NCBI GenBank assembly: GCA_019449595.1
Contig: JAGRPL010000012.1
Location: 62,001 to 126,000 of the forward strand
Length of the DNA: 64,000 nt
From: Rhodoferax sp.
Lineage (GTDB): Bacteria; Pseudomonadota; Gammaproteobacteria; Burkholderiales; Burkholderiaceae_C
Direction of reading: 5' to 3'
Below are positions 55,198 through 63,905 of the stretch, piece by piece. Below the pieces are notes generated by a model. It worked only from the letters and a program-made list of their open reading frames with translations. It was not told where the DNA came from and ran no database searches. The translations under genes were made by a program, and so were the position numbers. Each line of letters opens with the position of its first letter. Positions within the stretch are counted from its first letter, which is position 1.

Positions 55198-56570
55198 GTC
55201 GGCAGCGGCAACTCCAGGCGGATGATCAGCCCGTGCGGGCGGGCGTGGTGGGCGCTGGCCACGCCGCCGTGGCGTTGGGCAATTTCAGCCACGATGGCCA
55301 GGCCCAGGCCGCATCCGCCGGGTAGCGCGCTGGCCCGCCAGAAGCGTTCGAACACGCGCTCCAGTTCGGCATCGGTCAGGCCGGGGCCGTCGTCCTCCAC
55401 TTCCAGCACGCACTGGCCTTCCTGGCTGCGGGCACGCAGGGTGACCTGGGTGCCGTGCCCGGCGTAGCGCAGCGCGTTGTCGATCAGGTTGCTCAGCACC
55501 TCGCGCAGCAGCAGCTTGTCGGCGGGCACGATCAGCGAATCCTCGCCCTCGTAACCCAGGTCCACGCTGGCCGCCACGGCGCGCGGCGTCCACTCGCGGG
55601 CCACTTCGCGGGCCAGTGCCGCCGCGTCGACCGGCAGCAGAATCACGTCGGCTTCGGTGCGGGCCAGCGACAGCAGCTGGTGCACCAGGTGCGCGCTGCG
55701 CTGGGCGCCGGTGTGCACCTTCTGCAGGCGCTGCTGCAGCGCCTGGGGATCGGTCTCCTGCAGGGCCAGCTCGGTCTGGCTGATCAGGCCCGCCAGCGGC
55801 GTGCGCAGCTGGTGGGCGGCGTCGTTCAGGAAGCGCTTTTCCTGGCTCAGGCTGCGTCGCAGCGTGGTCAGCAGCTGGTTCACGGCATTGGCCAGGGAGT
55901 GCACCTCCTGGGGGGCCTGCGTCATCTCGATGGGCGACAGCGACGCGGCCGTGCGGTGGGCCAGCTGGGCCTCCAGCCGCTGCAGCGGCACCAGCCCGCG
56001 GCGCACGCCAGCGTACACCAGAAAGCTCAGCACGGCCCCCAGCAGCAGCAGGGGAAACAGCATGTCCTGCACCAGCTCGCGGGCAATGCGCTGCTGCACC
56101 ACCAGGCTCTTGGCCACCTGCACCCGCATGCGCTGCTGGGTCATGCCTTCGCCAAAACTCAGGTCGATGCTGGCCAGGCGCATGGGCTTGCCGTCCATGA
56201 CCACGTTGTAGAGCACCGGCTCATTCTGCGGGATGTCCGTGCCCTCGGGCGGGCTGGGCAGCTGCCCATTGCCCAGCAGGAAGCTGCCCGGCGGCGAGGA
56301 CACCATGTACGACACCCGGTCCTTGGGGTCTTCTTCAATGATGTCCTGGGCCGCCTTGGGAAAGTCGACCAGCAGGCCCGAGCCAAAGGGCTTGACCTGG
56401 CGTGCCAGCGAGCGCACCGAGCGGGTCAGCGACTGGTCGATGGTTTTTTCGGCATAGGTCAGCGCCACGCGGTAGGCTAGCACCCCGCCGACCAGCCACA
56501 GCACCAGCTGGGGCAGCAGCAGCCAGGCCAGCAGCTGGCGGCGCAGCGAAAAGGAGGTGGCCGCCGTCAT
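55194..56570 (-). CDS. Sensor histidine kinase, TctE-type
   Basis: 458 residues. Two membrane helices (about 12-34 and 168-190) bracket a periplasmic 2CSK_N-like domain (SVRSLARQVKPFGSGL...), then a HAMP-like linker, the phosphoacceptor segment FLNDAAHQLRTPLAG and an HATPase domain with NLIDNALRYA and EDDGPGL and GCGLGLAIV. TctE-type kinases usually sense organic acids, but lying opposite the sugar transporter this one may control it. Its start overlaps the regulator gene by four bases. Confidence 0.9.
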   Translation of the reverse strand: MTAATSFSLRRQLLAWLLLPQLVLWLVGGVLAYRVALTYAEKTIDQSLTRSVRSLARQVKPFGSGLLVDFPKAAQDIIEEDPKDRVSYMVSSPPGSFLLGNGQLPSPPEGTDIPQNEPVLYNVVMDGKPMRLASIDLSFGEGMTQQRMRVQVAKSLVVQQRIARELVQDMLFPLLLLGAVLSFLVYAGVRRGLVPLQRLEAQLAHRTAASLSPIEMTQAPQEVHSLANAVNQLLTTLRRSLSQEKRFLNDAAHQLRTPLAGLISQTELALQETDPQALQQRLQKVHTGAQRSAHLVHQLLSLARTEADVILLPVDAAALAREVAREWTPRAVAASVDLGYEGEDSLIVPADKLLLREVLSNLIDNALRYAGHGTQVTLRARSQEGQCVLEVEDDGPGLTDAELERVFERFWRASALPGGCGLGLAIVAEIAQRHGGVASAHHARPHGLIIRLELPLPT

Positions 56571-57268
56571 GCGGCGTCCATCTCCAGCATGTAGCCCAGG
56601 CCCCGCACGTTGCGGATGTTCAGGCCCGAATCCTGCAGCTTGCGCCGCAGGCGGTGCACATACACCTCCAGCGCGTTGGAGCCGCCGGTGGCGCCGTCGG
56701 CCGGCTGGGTCTGCCACACGGCCAGCACGTCTTCGCGGCTGACCACCTGGCCCAGGTTGTTGACCAGCAGCGACAGCAGCGACCATTCGCGCTGGGTCAG
56801 CTCCAGGGGCTCCTCGTCCAGCCACGCCAGGGGCAGGGCCGGGTCCACGCGCAGGCGCTTGGCGGCCGGGCTTTCCACTTCCAGCGAGCCGCCGAAGGCC
56901 GGCAGGCGCGCGCGGCGCAACAGGGCTTGCAGGCGTGCCACCAGTTCGGCCACGCTGAAGGGTTTGGTCAGGTAGTCGTCGGCCCCGGCGTTGAGGCCCT
57001 GCACCCGGTCTTCCACGCCGTCGCGCGCCGTGAGCACCAGCACCGGCAGGGCCGAGAAGCGCTGGCGGATCCAGCGTAGCACGCTGATGCCGTCGAGCCG
57101 CGGCAGGCCCAGGTCGAGGATGACCGCGTCGACCCGGGTGGTCTCCAGCAGGGCCTGCGCCTGCACGCCGTCGCTGGCGCTGCACACACTGTGGCCCGCG
57201 TGCACCAGCTGCGCGCACAGGCCGTCGCGCAGCAACTCGTCGTCTTCAACAATCAGCAGGTGGGACAT
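56567..57268 (-). CDS. OmpR-family response regulator, TctD-type
   Basis: A 233-residue protein with a receiver domain (acidic pocket EDDE, phosphoacceptor in DAVILDLGLPRLDG, lysine in LTKPF) and a winged-helix output domain (LTQREWSLLSLLVNN, EVYVHRLRRKLQ, IRNVRGLGYML). It works with the overlapping kinase gene. It is transcribed upstream of that kinase, so the pair forms one operon. Confidence 0.92.
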   Translation of the reverse strand: MSHLLIVEDDELLRDGLCAQLVHAGHSVCSASDGVQAQALLETTRVDAVILDLGLPRLDGISVLRWIRQRFSALPVLVLTARDGVEDRVQGLNAGADDYLTKPFSVAELVARLQALLRRARLPAFGGSLEVESPAAKRLRVDPALPLAWLDEEPLELTQREWSLLSLLVNNLGQVVSREDVLAVWQTQPADGATGGSNALEVYVHRLRRKLQDSGLNIRNVRGLGYMLEMDAA

Positions 57269-57298
57269 GGGGCAAGCATACCAAGGCGCCCGCGGCTT

Positions 57299-58567
57299 TT
57301 ACAGGCCGGCGGTCACCGCCGCAATGCGCGCCGCGTGGATCTTCTCGCCGACCTTCGGGCCGCTCAGCCCGGCGGCCTGGGCGTCGGCGGCAATGGTGTG
57401 GGTGGCGACAGCCTGCGCCCGCTGCAGGGCCTGGGCCAGCCGGTCCGCCTGCGGGTACGGGGTGCCGTGCAGCCCCAGGCGGCCGCGGGCGTCGCACTCG
57501 CAGGCCAGCAGGATGTCGGCAAAGCGCTCCGGCTTGCGAAACGCGTCGCAGCGCTCCAGCAGGCGCACGATGGCGGCCGCGTTCAGGGAGGCGCTGCGGT
57601 GGATGTTGCCGTGCTCGCGGGTCACCACCTGCGCCAGTTCGTGGCACTCCACGGGCACCCGCAGGCGCTGGCACAGGGGCTTGAGCAGGCGCACGCCACG
57701 CTCCTCGTGGCCGATGTGGCGGGGCAGCATGTCGGTGGGCGTGTTGCCCTTGCCCAGGTCGTGTGCCAGGCAGGCAAAGCGCACCGGCAGCGGGGCGCCC
57801 AGGCGGGCGGCCATGTCCAGCACCAGCATCAGGTGCGCGCCGGTGTCCACCTCGGGGTGGTGTTCCACGCTCTGGGGAATGCCCCACAGGGCGTCCACCT
57901 CGGGCAGCAGCCGCACCAGCGCGCCGCAGTCGCGCAGCACGGCGAACATGCGCGAGGGCTGTTCTTCCATCAGGCCGCGGGCCAGTTCCTGCCAGACCCG
58001 CTCGGCCACCAGGTGGTCCACCTCGCCGTGGCGCACCATGTCGCGCATCAGCTCCAGGGTTTCCGGGGCCACCGTGAAGTCGGTGAAGCGGGCTGCGAAG
58101 CGGGCCAGCCGCAGGATGCGCACCGGGTCTTCGCGGAAGGCGTCGGTGACGTGGCGCAGCACCTTGTCGGCAATGTCCCGGTGGCCGCCAAACGGGTCCA
58201 CCAGGGCGCCAGTGGCCTGCCATTTTTTGGGGTCAAAAACGCCATCTGTGGCCGTGGAATCTGCGTGGACAGCTATGGAATTGATAGTAAGGTCGCGCCG
58301 GGCCAGGTCTTCTTCCAGCGTGACGCTGGGCTCGGAGTGGATGGCAAAGCCGCGGTAGCCGGGCGCCGTCTTGCGTTCGGTGCGGGCCAGCGCGTACTCT
58401 TCCTTGGTCTGGGGGTGCAGGAACACGGGAAAGTCCCGACCCACCGGCACAAAGCCCTGGTCCATCAGGGCCTGGGGCGTGGCGCCCACCACCACCCAGT
58501 CGTGGTCCTGCATGGGCAGGCCCATCAGGGCATCGCGCACCGCACCGCCAACCAGGTAGGTTTCCAT
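57299..58567 (-). CDS. cca: CCA-adding enzyme (multifunctional tRNA nucleotidyltransferase)
   Basis: A 422-residue class II nucleotidyltransferase with the head GGAVRDALMGLP, the metal aspartates in DHDWVV, the RRDLTIN motif, and a C-terminal HD domain (FACLAHDLGKGNTP). It adds or repairs the 3' CCA of tRNA. Residues about 93-113 are encoded by an interspersed repeat, giving a longer loop between RRDLTIN and DPFGG than in E. coli. I chose the ATG at 58567 by homology to the enzyme N terminus. Confidence 0.94.
   Translation of the reverse strand: METYLVGGAVRDALMGLPMQDHDWVVVGATPQALMDQGFVPVGRDFPVFLHPQTKEEYALARTERKTAPGYRGFAIHSEPSVTLEEDLARRDLTINSIAVHADSTATDGVFDPKKWQATGALVDPFGGHRDIADKVLRHVTDAFREDPVRILRLARFAARFTDFTVAPETLELMRDMVRHGEVDHLVAERVWQELARGLMEEQPSRMFAVLRDCGALVRLLPEVDALWGIPQSVEHHPEVDTGAHLMLVLDMAARLGAPLPVRFACLAHDLGKGNTPTDMLPRHIGHEERGVRLLKPLCQRLRVPVECHELAQVVTREHGNIHRSASLNAAAIVRLLERCDAFRKPERFADILLACECDARGRLGLHGTPYPQADRLAQALQRAQAVATHTIAADAQAAGLSGPKVGEKIHAARIAAVTAGL
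58231..58290 (-). repeat. Interspersed short repeat, copy R7 (inside cca)
   Basis: On the minus strand: TTACTATCAATTCCATAGCTG, a CACGCAGATTCCACGGCC core, and a right arm CAGATGGCGTTTTTGACC. It matches R1 arm and core order. It is in frame and codes for residues 93-113, including the TIN of the conserved RRDLTIN motif. Confidence 0.65.
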
Positions 58568-58595
58568 GTCCGTCAGGTTACCGGAAATGCGGCGC

Positions 58596-59279
58596 TCAGG
58601 GCCGCAGGCGGTAGGGCTCTTCGAACTCCCGGAAATCGTGTTCGGCCAGGGCGCCGTCCATCCAGGCCTGCACGCCGGGCAGGGCGCAGACGCGGGCGAT
58701 GTAGGCGGCAATGGGTTCGGGCACCGGCAGCCCATAGCTGCGCATGCGCATGCACACCGGCGCAAAGAAGGCGTCGGCGATGGTGAAGGCCCCAAACAGC
58801 AGGGGCCCGCCATGCGTCTGCAGCAGGGCGCTCCACATGGCCACCAGGCGCTGCACGTCGGCCCGCACGGCGGGCTTGTCGCGCCAGATCAGGGCGCCGG
58901 TGTCGGCCAGCTGCGCTTCAATGTTCATGGGGCAGTTGCCGCGCAGAGCGGCAAAGCCGCTGTGCATCTCGGCACAGATGCTGCGCGCGCGCGCCCGGGC
59001 GGTGCGCTCGGTGGGCCACAGCTTCTTGTCGGGATGCTGCTCGGCCAGGTACTCGGCAATGGCCAGCGTGTCCCAGATGGCCAGGTCGCCGTCGACCAGC
59101 ACCGGCACCTTGCCGGTGGGGGTGACGTCGTGCAGGGTTTTCTTGAAGGTGGAATCGGCGTCGAAGGAGTCAAAGCGCACCGGCACCTCGGTGAAGGCAA
59201 TGCCGGCCTGCTTGAGCAGCACCCAGGGACGCATGGACCAGGACGAGTAGTTCTTGTTGCCGATGTAGAGCGTGTACAT
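58596..59279 (-). CDS. Glutathione S-transferase
   Basis: A 227-residue GST with the thioredoxin-like N domain (LYIGNKNYSSWSMRPWVLL, cis-proline in GKVPVLVDGD, DTLAIAEYLAE) and the all-helical C domain (TIADAFFAPV). The serine-rich YSSWSMRPW motif is the likely catalytic serine site. Substrate unknown. The neighbouring genes do not suggest a pathway. Confidence 0.88.
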   Translation of the reverse strand: MYTLYIGNKNYSSWSMRPWVLLKQAGIAFTEVPVRFDSFDADSTFKKTLHDVTPTGKVPVLVDGDLAIWDTLAIAEYLAEQHPDKKLWPTERTARARARSICAEMHSGFAALRGNCPMNIEAQLADTGALIWRDKPAVRADVQRLVAMWSALLQTHGGPLLFGAFTIADAFFAPVCMRMRSYGLPVPEPIAAYIARVCALPGVQAWMDGALAEHDFREFEEPYRLRP

Positions 59280-59327
59280 AAAACCTTCTTGCAGAGTCGG
59301 TGGGTGTGGGAATCCGGCGGCGGGGCC

Positions 59328-61331
59328 TCAGGGCAGGTCGTCCATGGCGGGCGCCGCCGCGCTGGCGTCACGCGGGCCCACCGTGCCCAAGCGGGCCTTG
59401 AGCGATTGCGGCTGGCCCGTGATCAGCGCAGCGTAGTTGGTGGTGTTGGACAGCACCTTCTTCACGTAGTCGCGGGTTTCGTTGAAGGGCACGTTCTCGG
59501 CCCAGATGGCGGCCTCCAGAACGGGGTCTCCGGTCTGCCCGCGCCAGGTGCGCGGCCGGTTGGGGCCGGCGTTGTAGGCAGCAGCGGCCATGGGCATGGA
59601 GCCGCCAAAGTTGTCCAGCACCAGCTTCAGGTAACCGGTGCCGATGGCGATGTTGGTGTCGCGGTCGGTGATCTGGTGCGACTGGAAATCGGTCAGGCCG
59701 ATTTTCTTGGCAGTCCAGCGCGCCGTGGCGGGCATGACCTGCATCAACCCGGAGGCGCCCACGCCGGAGCGGGCATCGGTGATGAAGCGGCTTTCCTGGC
59801 GGATCAGCCCGTACACGTAGGCCGGGTCCAGCCCGATCTGTTTGGCACGGGCGATCACCGCCGCTTTGTGGGGCATGGGAAAGCGCTGCTCCAGGTCGAT
59901 GACGCCCTTGGTGCGCTCGCTGGTATTGATGCAGCGGTCCCAGACCTCGTTGTGGCAGGCCAGATCGGCGGCGGCGAGCAGAGCGCGGTCGTCCATGCCG
60001 CCGCGCACATGCAGGTTGGTACTGTAGTTCCATTCGCGCACCCCCTCAGAACGCAGCCCGATGCGGATGGCGTACAGGGCGCGGTTCAGTCCCGGGTTGC
60101 GGCTGGCGGCGTCTTTTTCTTCTGGCGTGGGGGCGGCAGGACGGGGGGGGGCGCTGATGCGCTGGCCCAGCTCCTCCAGTGCCAGCTGCTCATAGAAGCC
60201 GCGCACGCCGGCAATGCTTTCCAGCAGGCGCAGGGCCTGCGTGCGGGAGCCCTCGGTGGTCGATTGCTGCAACAGCGCGCGGGCGCGCCAGTAGACCCAG
60301 GTGGGCTCGCTGCGCTGGGGCTCGCCCATGGCGGAGATGGCGCTTTGCACCTGGTCCCAGCGGCCGGCGCGCAGGGCCGCACGGGCTTGCCAGGCCAGGT
60401 GGTCTTCGTTCAGGTAGGCGGTCTGCGCCCGGGCAAAGTAGGCCGGAGCGTCGGGCAAGAGTTTCTGGGCCGCGCGCTTGCCGATGACGCCCCAGATCCA
60501 GCTGCGCTCCTCCTGGGTCAGCTGGGTTTTCCAGCGCAGCTTGTCGATCTCGGCGGCCGCGTCGGCGGGCTCCAGGTAGGCCTGGCGGATCAGGGCCAGG
60601 GACACCAGCTCCCGCGTCTTGGGCTGGATGGCGGTGAGCTTGTCGTTGAGGTACTTGCCCGGGTTCAGGTAGATGGCGGTAACGGTCTTGACCGAGCCGG
60701 GGCTGACCAGCCCCACGGCCTGGGTGGCCACGCGCAAGCGGTCGTTTTCCATGCCCAGGCGGGCGCGTTGCCAGACCATCTGCGCCGACGTGGTGTGGTC
60801 CTTGAGCAACTGTTCGGCGGCGCTGGCGCAGCCTTCGTCGGCGTCCTTCAGGGGCAGCCAGGCGTCTTTGACCTGCGCGGTGTTGTCCACGCCGCTGCTC
60901 AGGTGCTCGGCCAGCAGCGCGTAGCACTGCACCGAGCGGTTGTCGTTCATGCGGTACAGCGGGTATTCGCGGTTGAAGCTGGTCCAGTCGCGGTTCTTGC
61001 CCAGTTGCAGCAGCCATTCGGTGCGCAGGCGGTCTTCTTGGTAGGTGCCGCGGTAGCGGGCGAAAAAGTCCTGGACTTCGGCGTTGCTGGCTTCGTCCAG
61101 CCGGGCGGACAATTCCCAGTACGCTGCCCAGGGCTCCAGAACGTGGCCGCGTGCCTGCGGCAGCAGGGTGCTCAGGCGCTTGCGGTCGCGCCCCTTGTAG
61201 GCTTGCGCCATGTCCAGAAGGGTCTCGTCGGCACGGGTGGTGTCCCGTCCCTGCGCGTGTGCGGGGACGAGCGCGGGCGACATCAGGGCGCCCAGCAGGG
61301 CTATCGATGTCAGAATGGCTGAAAACTGCAT
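59328..61331 (-). CDS. slt: Soluble lytic murein transglycosylase
   Basis: 667 residues with a signal peptide (residues 1-26, ending VPAHA), a long helical superhelix (about 50-480) and a C-terminal SLT domain with the catalytic glutamate in LIRQESRFITDARS, GASGLMQVMPATA and YNAGPNRPRTW. It cleaves glycan strands to 1,6-anhydro-muropeptides, the products recycled by AnmK. Slightly longer than E. coli Slt70. Its ATG is nine bases from that of the divergent gene. Confidence 0.93.
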   Translation of the reverse strand: MQFSAILTSIALLGALMSPALVPAHAQGRDTTRADETLLDMAQAYKGRDRKRLSTLLPQARGHVLEPWAAYWELSARLDEASNAEVQDFFARYRGTYQEDRLRTEWLLQLGKNRDWTSFNREYPLYRMNDNRSVQCYALLAEHLSSGVDNTAQVKDAWLPLKDADEGCASAAEQLLKDHTTSAQMVWQRARLGMENDRLRVATQAVGLVSPGSVKTVTAIYLNPGKYLNDKLTAIQPKTRELVSLALIRQAYLEPADAAAEIDKLRWKTQLTQEERSWIWGVIGKRAAQKLLPDAPAYFARAQTAYLNEDHLAWQARAALRAGRWDQVQSAISAMGEPQRSEPTWVYWRARALLQQSTTEGSRTQALRLLESIAGVRGFYEQLALEELGQRISAPPRPAAPTPEEKDAASRNPGLNRALYAIRIGLRSEGVREWNYSTNLHVRGGMDDRALLAAADLACHNEVWDRCINTSERTKGVIDLEQRFPMPHKAAVIARAKQIGLDPAYVYGLIRQESRFITDARSGVGASGLMQVMPATARWTAKKIGLTDFQSHQITDRDTNIAIGTGYLKLVLDNFGGSMPMAAAAYNAGPNRPRTWRGQTGDPVLEAAIWAENVPFNETRDYVKKVLSNTTNYAALITGQPQSLKARLGTVGPRDASAAAPAMDDLP

Positions 61332-61340
61332 GTGGAGATT

Positions 61341-61940
61341 ATGGACAACTCGGATGAATCCAAAACGGCGGCCAAGAAAGCCCTTCGCAAGGCACTCCTT
61401 GATCAACGCCTGAACCTGCCCGACCGCCTACAGCGGGCCGATTTGTTACAACGGGTCATGCGCATCTGGCTGGTGGGCCGACCCGACACGGTCATTGGCG
61501 CCTACTGGCCCATCAAGGGCGAGTTCGACCCCCTGCCGGCCCTGCACCGCTGGAAGGAAGACGGCGAGCTGCTGGACCAGCCGCAGCTGCGCCGCATCGG
61601 CCTGCCGGTGGTCGACAAGGAGCACAAGACCATGATCTTCCATGCTTGGTACCCCGGTTGCCCCATGGAAGAAGACGCCTACGGCATTCCCAAGCCCAAG
61701 GACACCGAGGTGATTGTTCCCACCCTGCTGTTTGCGCCCTGCGTGGGCTACGGGCCGGGCGGCTACCGGCTGGGCTACGGCGGGGGCTTCTACGACCGCA
61801 TGCTGGCCACCCTGGAACCCAAGCCCTTTACCGTGGGGCTGGGCTTTGGCGTGGGCTTCGTTCCCGACTTCGAGCCCGAACCCCACGACATGCCGCTGGA
61901 CGCCATCCTCAACGACTACGGGGTGGTGTGGCCGGTGTAA
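61341..61940 (+). CDS. 5-formyltetrahydrofolate cyclo-ligase
   Basis: A 199-residue cyclo-ligase with the folate/ATP motif PGGYRLGYGGGFYDRML near residue 138 and the N-terminal KKALRKALL basic helix. It converts 5-formyl-THF to 5,10-methenyl-THF in one-carbon metabolism. Chosen start ATG 61341; GGAG lies only three bases upstream. A GTG nine bases earlier would sit inside the slt start. It overlaps the convergent LysR gene by 32 bp. Confidence 0.9.
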   Translation: MDNSDESKTAAKKALRKALLDQRLNLPDRLQRADLLQRVMRIWLVGRPDTVIGAYWPIKGEFDPLPALHRWKEDGELLDQPQLRRIGLPVVDKEHKTMIFHAWYPGCPMEEDAYGIPKPKDTEVIVPTLLFAPCVGYGPGGYRLGYGGGFYDRMLATLEPKPFTVGLGFGVGFVPDFEPEPHDMPLDAILNDYGVVWPV

Positions 61941-62904
61941 GCGGTGCGGCAGCCTCGCCCAGCGTGCGCCGGGTGGTGTCGGCCTGCTGGCGCAGCCATT
62001 CGCAAAAGGCCCTGATCTCCGGCCGCTGGATGCTGCGCGGCCCGATGATGAGCCAGTAGGCCAGGGGCGACTCCAGCCGGGTTCCGGGCAGCACCTCCAC
62101 CAGGTCGCCGCTGGCCAGGCTGTCGGCAATCAGCGGCATGCGCGCCAGCGCCACGCCCTGGCCCGTCAGGGCGGCTTGCGCAATCTGGTGGGCGTAGTTG
62201 AAATACAGCCAGCGCTTGGGCTCGAAGCGCTTGAGCCCCTGGGCGTCCAGCCAGCGCTGCCAGGTCAGCCACTCCATGTGCTGGCTGCGGTAGGCGTCGC
62301 CGGCTTCCACCAATGCAAACTGGGTCAGGTCCTGCGCCTTGCGCAGGCGCGGGCCGCTCTTGAGCAGCCATGGGCTGGCCACCGGCGTGAGCTGCTCGCC
62401 AAACAGGCGCTCGGCCTGGGCCGGCATGTGGCTGGGGCTGGCGTAGCGCAGGGCCAGGTCCACGTCCGAGGTTTCCAGGTCCACCGAGGTGTCGGTGGCG
62501 TCGATGCGGATGTCGATGTCGGGGTGCTCGCGCTGGAAGGACTCCAGCCGTGGGATGAGCCACATCGACGCAAACGACGCCCAGGTGCTGATGGACACGC
62601 TCTTGCGCCCCGCGCCCTGGCGGATCAGCCGCACCGCGCTGTCGATGCGCTCCAGCGAAGGCGTCACCGCCCGCAGCAGCTGGATGCCGGCGCCGGTCAG
62701 CTCCACGGCACGGGTGTGGCGCAAAAACAGGGGCACGCCAATTTCGGTCTCCAGCGCCTGGATCTGCCGGCTGACGGCCGACTGGGTCAGCGCCAGATCG
62801 TCGGCGGCGGCGCGGAAGTTCAGGTGCCGGGCCACCGCCTGGAAGGCGCGCAAGTGGCCGGCCGCAACGGTGCGGGAGCGCAGGGGGGCGGATGAGGGCA
62901 GCAT
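61909..62904 (-). CDS. LysR-type transcriptional regulator (GcvA-like)
   Basis: A 331-residue LTTR with an N-terminal helix-turn-helix (LRAFQAVARHLNFRAAADDLALTQSAVSRQ motif region, about 12-70) and a C-terminal effector domain of the GcvA/ampR-like type (SFASMWLIPRLESFQREHP, LLKSGPRL). Target and effector unknown. It is convergent with the cyclo-ligase gene by 32 bp and divergent from the DUF2917 gene, which may be its target. Upstream ATGs at 62949 and 62967 would lengthen it. Confidence 0.85.
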   Translation of the reverse strand: MLPSSAPLRSRTVAAGHLRAFQAVARHLNFRAAADDLALTQSAVSRQIQALETEIGVPLFLRHTRAVELTGAGIQLLRAVTPSLERIDSAVRLIRQGAGRKSVSISTWASFASMWLIPRLESFQREHPDIDIRIDATDTSVDLETSDVDLALRYASPSHMPAQAERLFGEQLTPVASPWLLKSGPRLRKAQDLTQFALVEAGDAYRSQHMEWLTWQRWLDAQGLKRFEPKRWLYFNYAHQIAQAALTGQGVALARMPLIADSLASGDLVEVLPGTRLESPLAYWLIIGPRSIQRPEIRAFCEWLRQQADTTRRTLGEAAAPLTPATPPRSR

Positions 62905-63031
62905 GGGTATTGATTCGATTAATGCATCAATAGCGTAACGCCTTTTCATTGGACTGCCAAACGCCATGGCGCGATCATTTGCTGCCAGATTGATGTTTTT
63001 ATCAATCGCTTGTCTTCACCAGGAGAACACC

Positions 63032-63499
63032 ATGGCTGTCCCGTCCGCACTGCAATCGCAACACTTTTCGGCTGTCCCGGTCGGCGCGGACGGAGCGGTC
63101 AACTGGCGCCTGGACGCGGGGCGTGCCCTGACCCTGCAGCCGCGCGACGCGGCGGAACTGCGGGTGACGCAGGGGCGCATCTGGGCCACGTTGGACGGTC
63201 CCCACGCGGGAGCGGCCAACGCATCTGGCGACCTCGTGCTGCAGCCCGGCCAGCGGCTGGCGCTGCGCCCGGGGCAGCGGGTGGTGATCGAGTCCTGGGA
63301 CCCGGTGGCGCAAGGGCCCGCCGGTTTCGTGTGGCAGACCCAGCCGGCGCGCTTGCCGCTGAGCGTGCACAGCGGTTCACGCTGGCAGCTGGCGGTAGCG
63401 CAACCCCTGCGGGACCTGCGTCGGGGGCTGCAGCAGGTGGCCCTGGCGTGCGGGCACCTGCTGGGCGGCGTGGTCGGCCTGCAATTCCGTCAGCCCTGA
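63032..63499 (+). CDS. DUF2917 domain protein
   Basis: 155 residues with a cupin-like beta-rich core (WRLDAGRALTLQPRDAAELRVTQGRIWATLDG ... GDLVLQPGQRLALRPGQRVVIESW), typical of DUF2917. The strong AGGAGAAC ribosome site supports the ATG. Function unknown; divergent from the LysR gene. Confidence 0.82.
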   Translation: MAVPSALQSQHFSAVPVGADGAVNWRLDAGRALTLQPRDAAELRVTQGRIWATLDGPHAGAANASGDLVLQPGQRLALRPGQRVVIESWDPVAQGPAGFVWQTQPARLPLSVHSGSRWQLAVAQPLRDLRRGLQQVALACGHLLGGVVGLQFRQP

Positions 63500-63900
63500 G
63501 CCGGGCGTCGGGTTTTGGGGGCCGGCTTGCGCCGGGGCTTGGCGGCGTGGGCCTGCACGGCTGCTTGCAGGGCCAGGCGCGCCCAGGGCGCCATGGCGTG
63601 GGCCGAGTCCATGGCGTCGTCCGGGGCGCTGTAGTAATTCATGCTGCGCAGCACCGGCTCCCCGTCCTTGGTGGACGCGTAGGTGAAGCGCTTGCAACCG
63701 GCCGCCTCCCATTGGGGGCGGGTGGCGTCGCTGGCCTTGAGCCACAGTTTCTCCCCGCTTCCCAGGTCGGCAATGAGGGCGACGGACAGGCCGTCGGTGC
63801 TGATGCCCCAGCCGCCGAACATGCGTTTGGCCACGCAGGGGCCCAGGCTGGCCAGCAGTTCGCAGCAGTAGTGGACAAAGTCGGCGTGGGAGGTGGCCAT
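63490..63900 (-). CDS. TfoX N-terminal domain protein
   Basis: 136 residues. The TfoX-N fold is seen in LLASLGPCVAKRMFGGWGIST and GEKLWLKAS, followed by a basic alanine-rich tail (AAKPRRKPAPKTRR). Such small proteins are distant relatives of the Sxy competence regulator; role unknown. The 3' end overlaps the DUF2917 gene by ten bases. Confidence 0.85.
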   Translation of the reverse strand: MATSHADFVHYCCELLASLGPCVAKRMFGGWGISTDGLSVALIADLGSGEKLWLKASDATRPQWEAAGCKRFTYASTKDGEPVLRSMNYYSAPDDAMDSAHAMAPWARLALQAAVQAHAAKPRRKPAPKTRRPAQG

Positions 63901-63905
63901 GGGTG

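Noticed and set aside
56571..57218. Upstream extension of the sensor kinase frame through the response regulator gene
   Set aside because: Alternate-frame product of the regulator; the kinase has a clear ATG and membrane helix at 56570.
58566..61322. A 918-codon open frame on the plus strand opposite cca, the GST gene and slt
   Set aside because: Its product is Gly/Gln/His/Val-rich with no family motif and lies antisense to three well-supported genes; it arises from high-GC codon bias.
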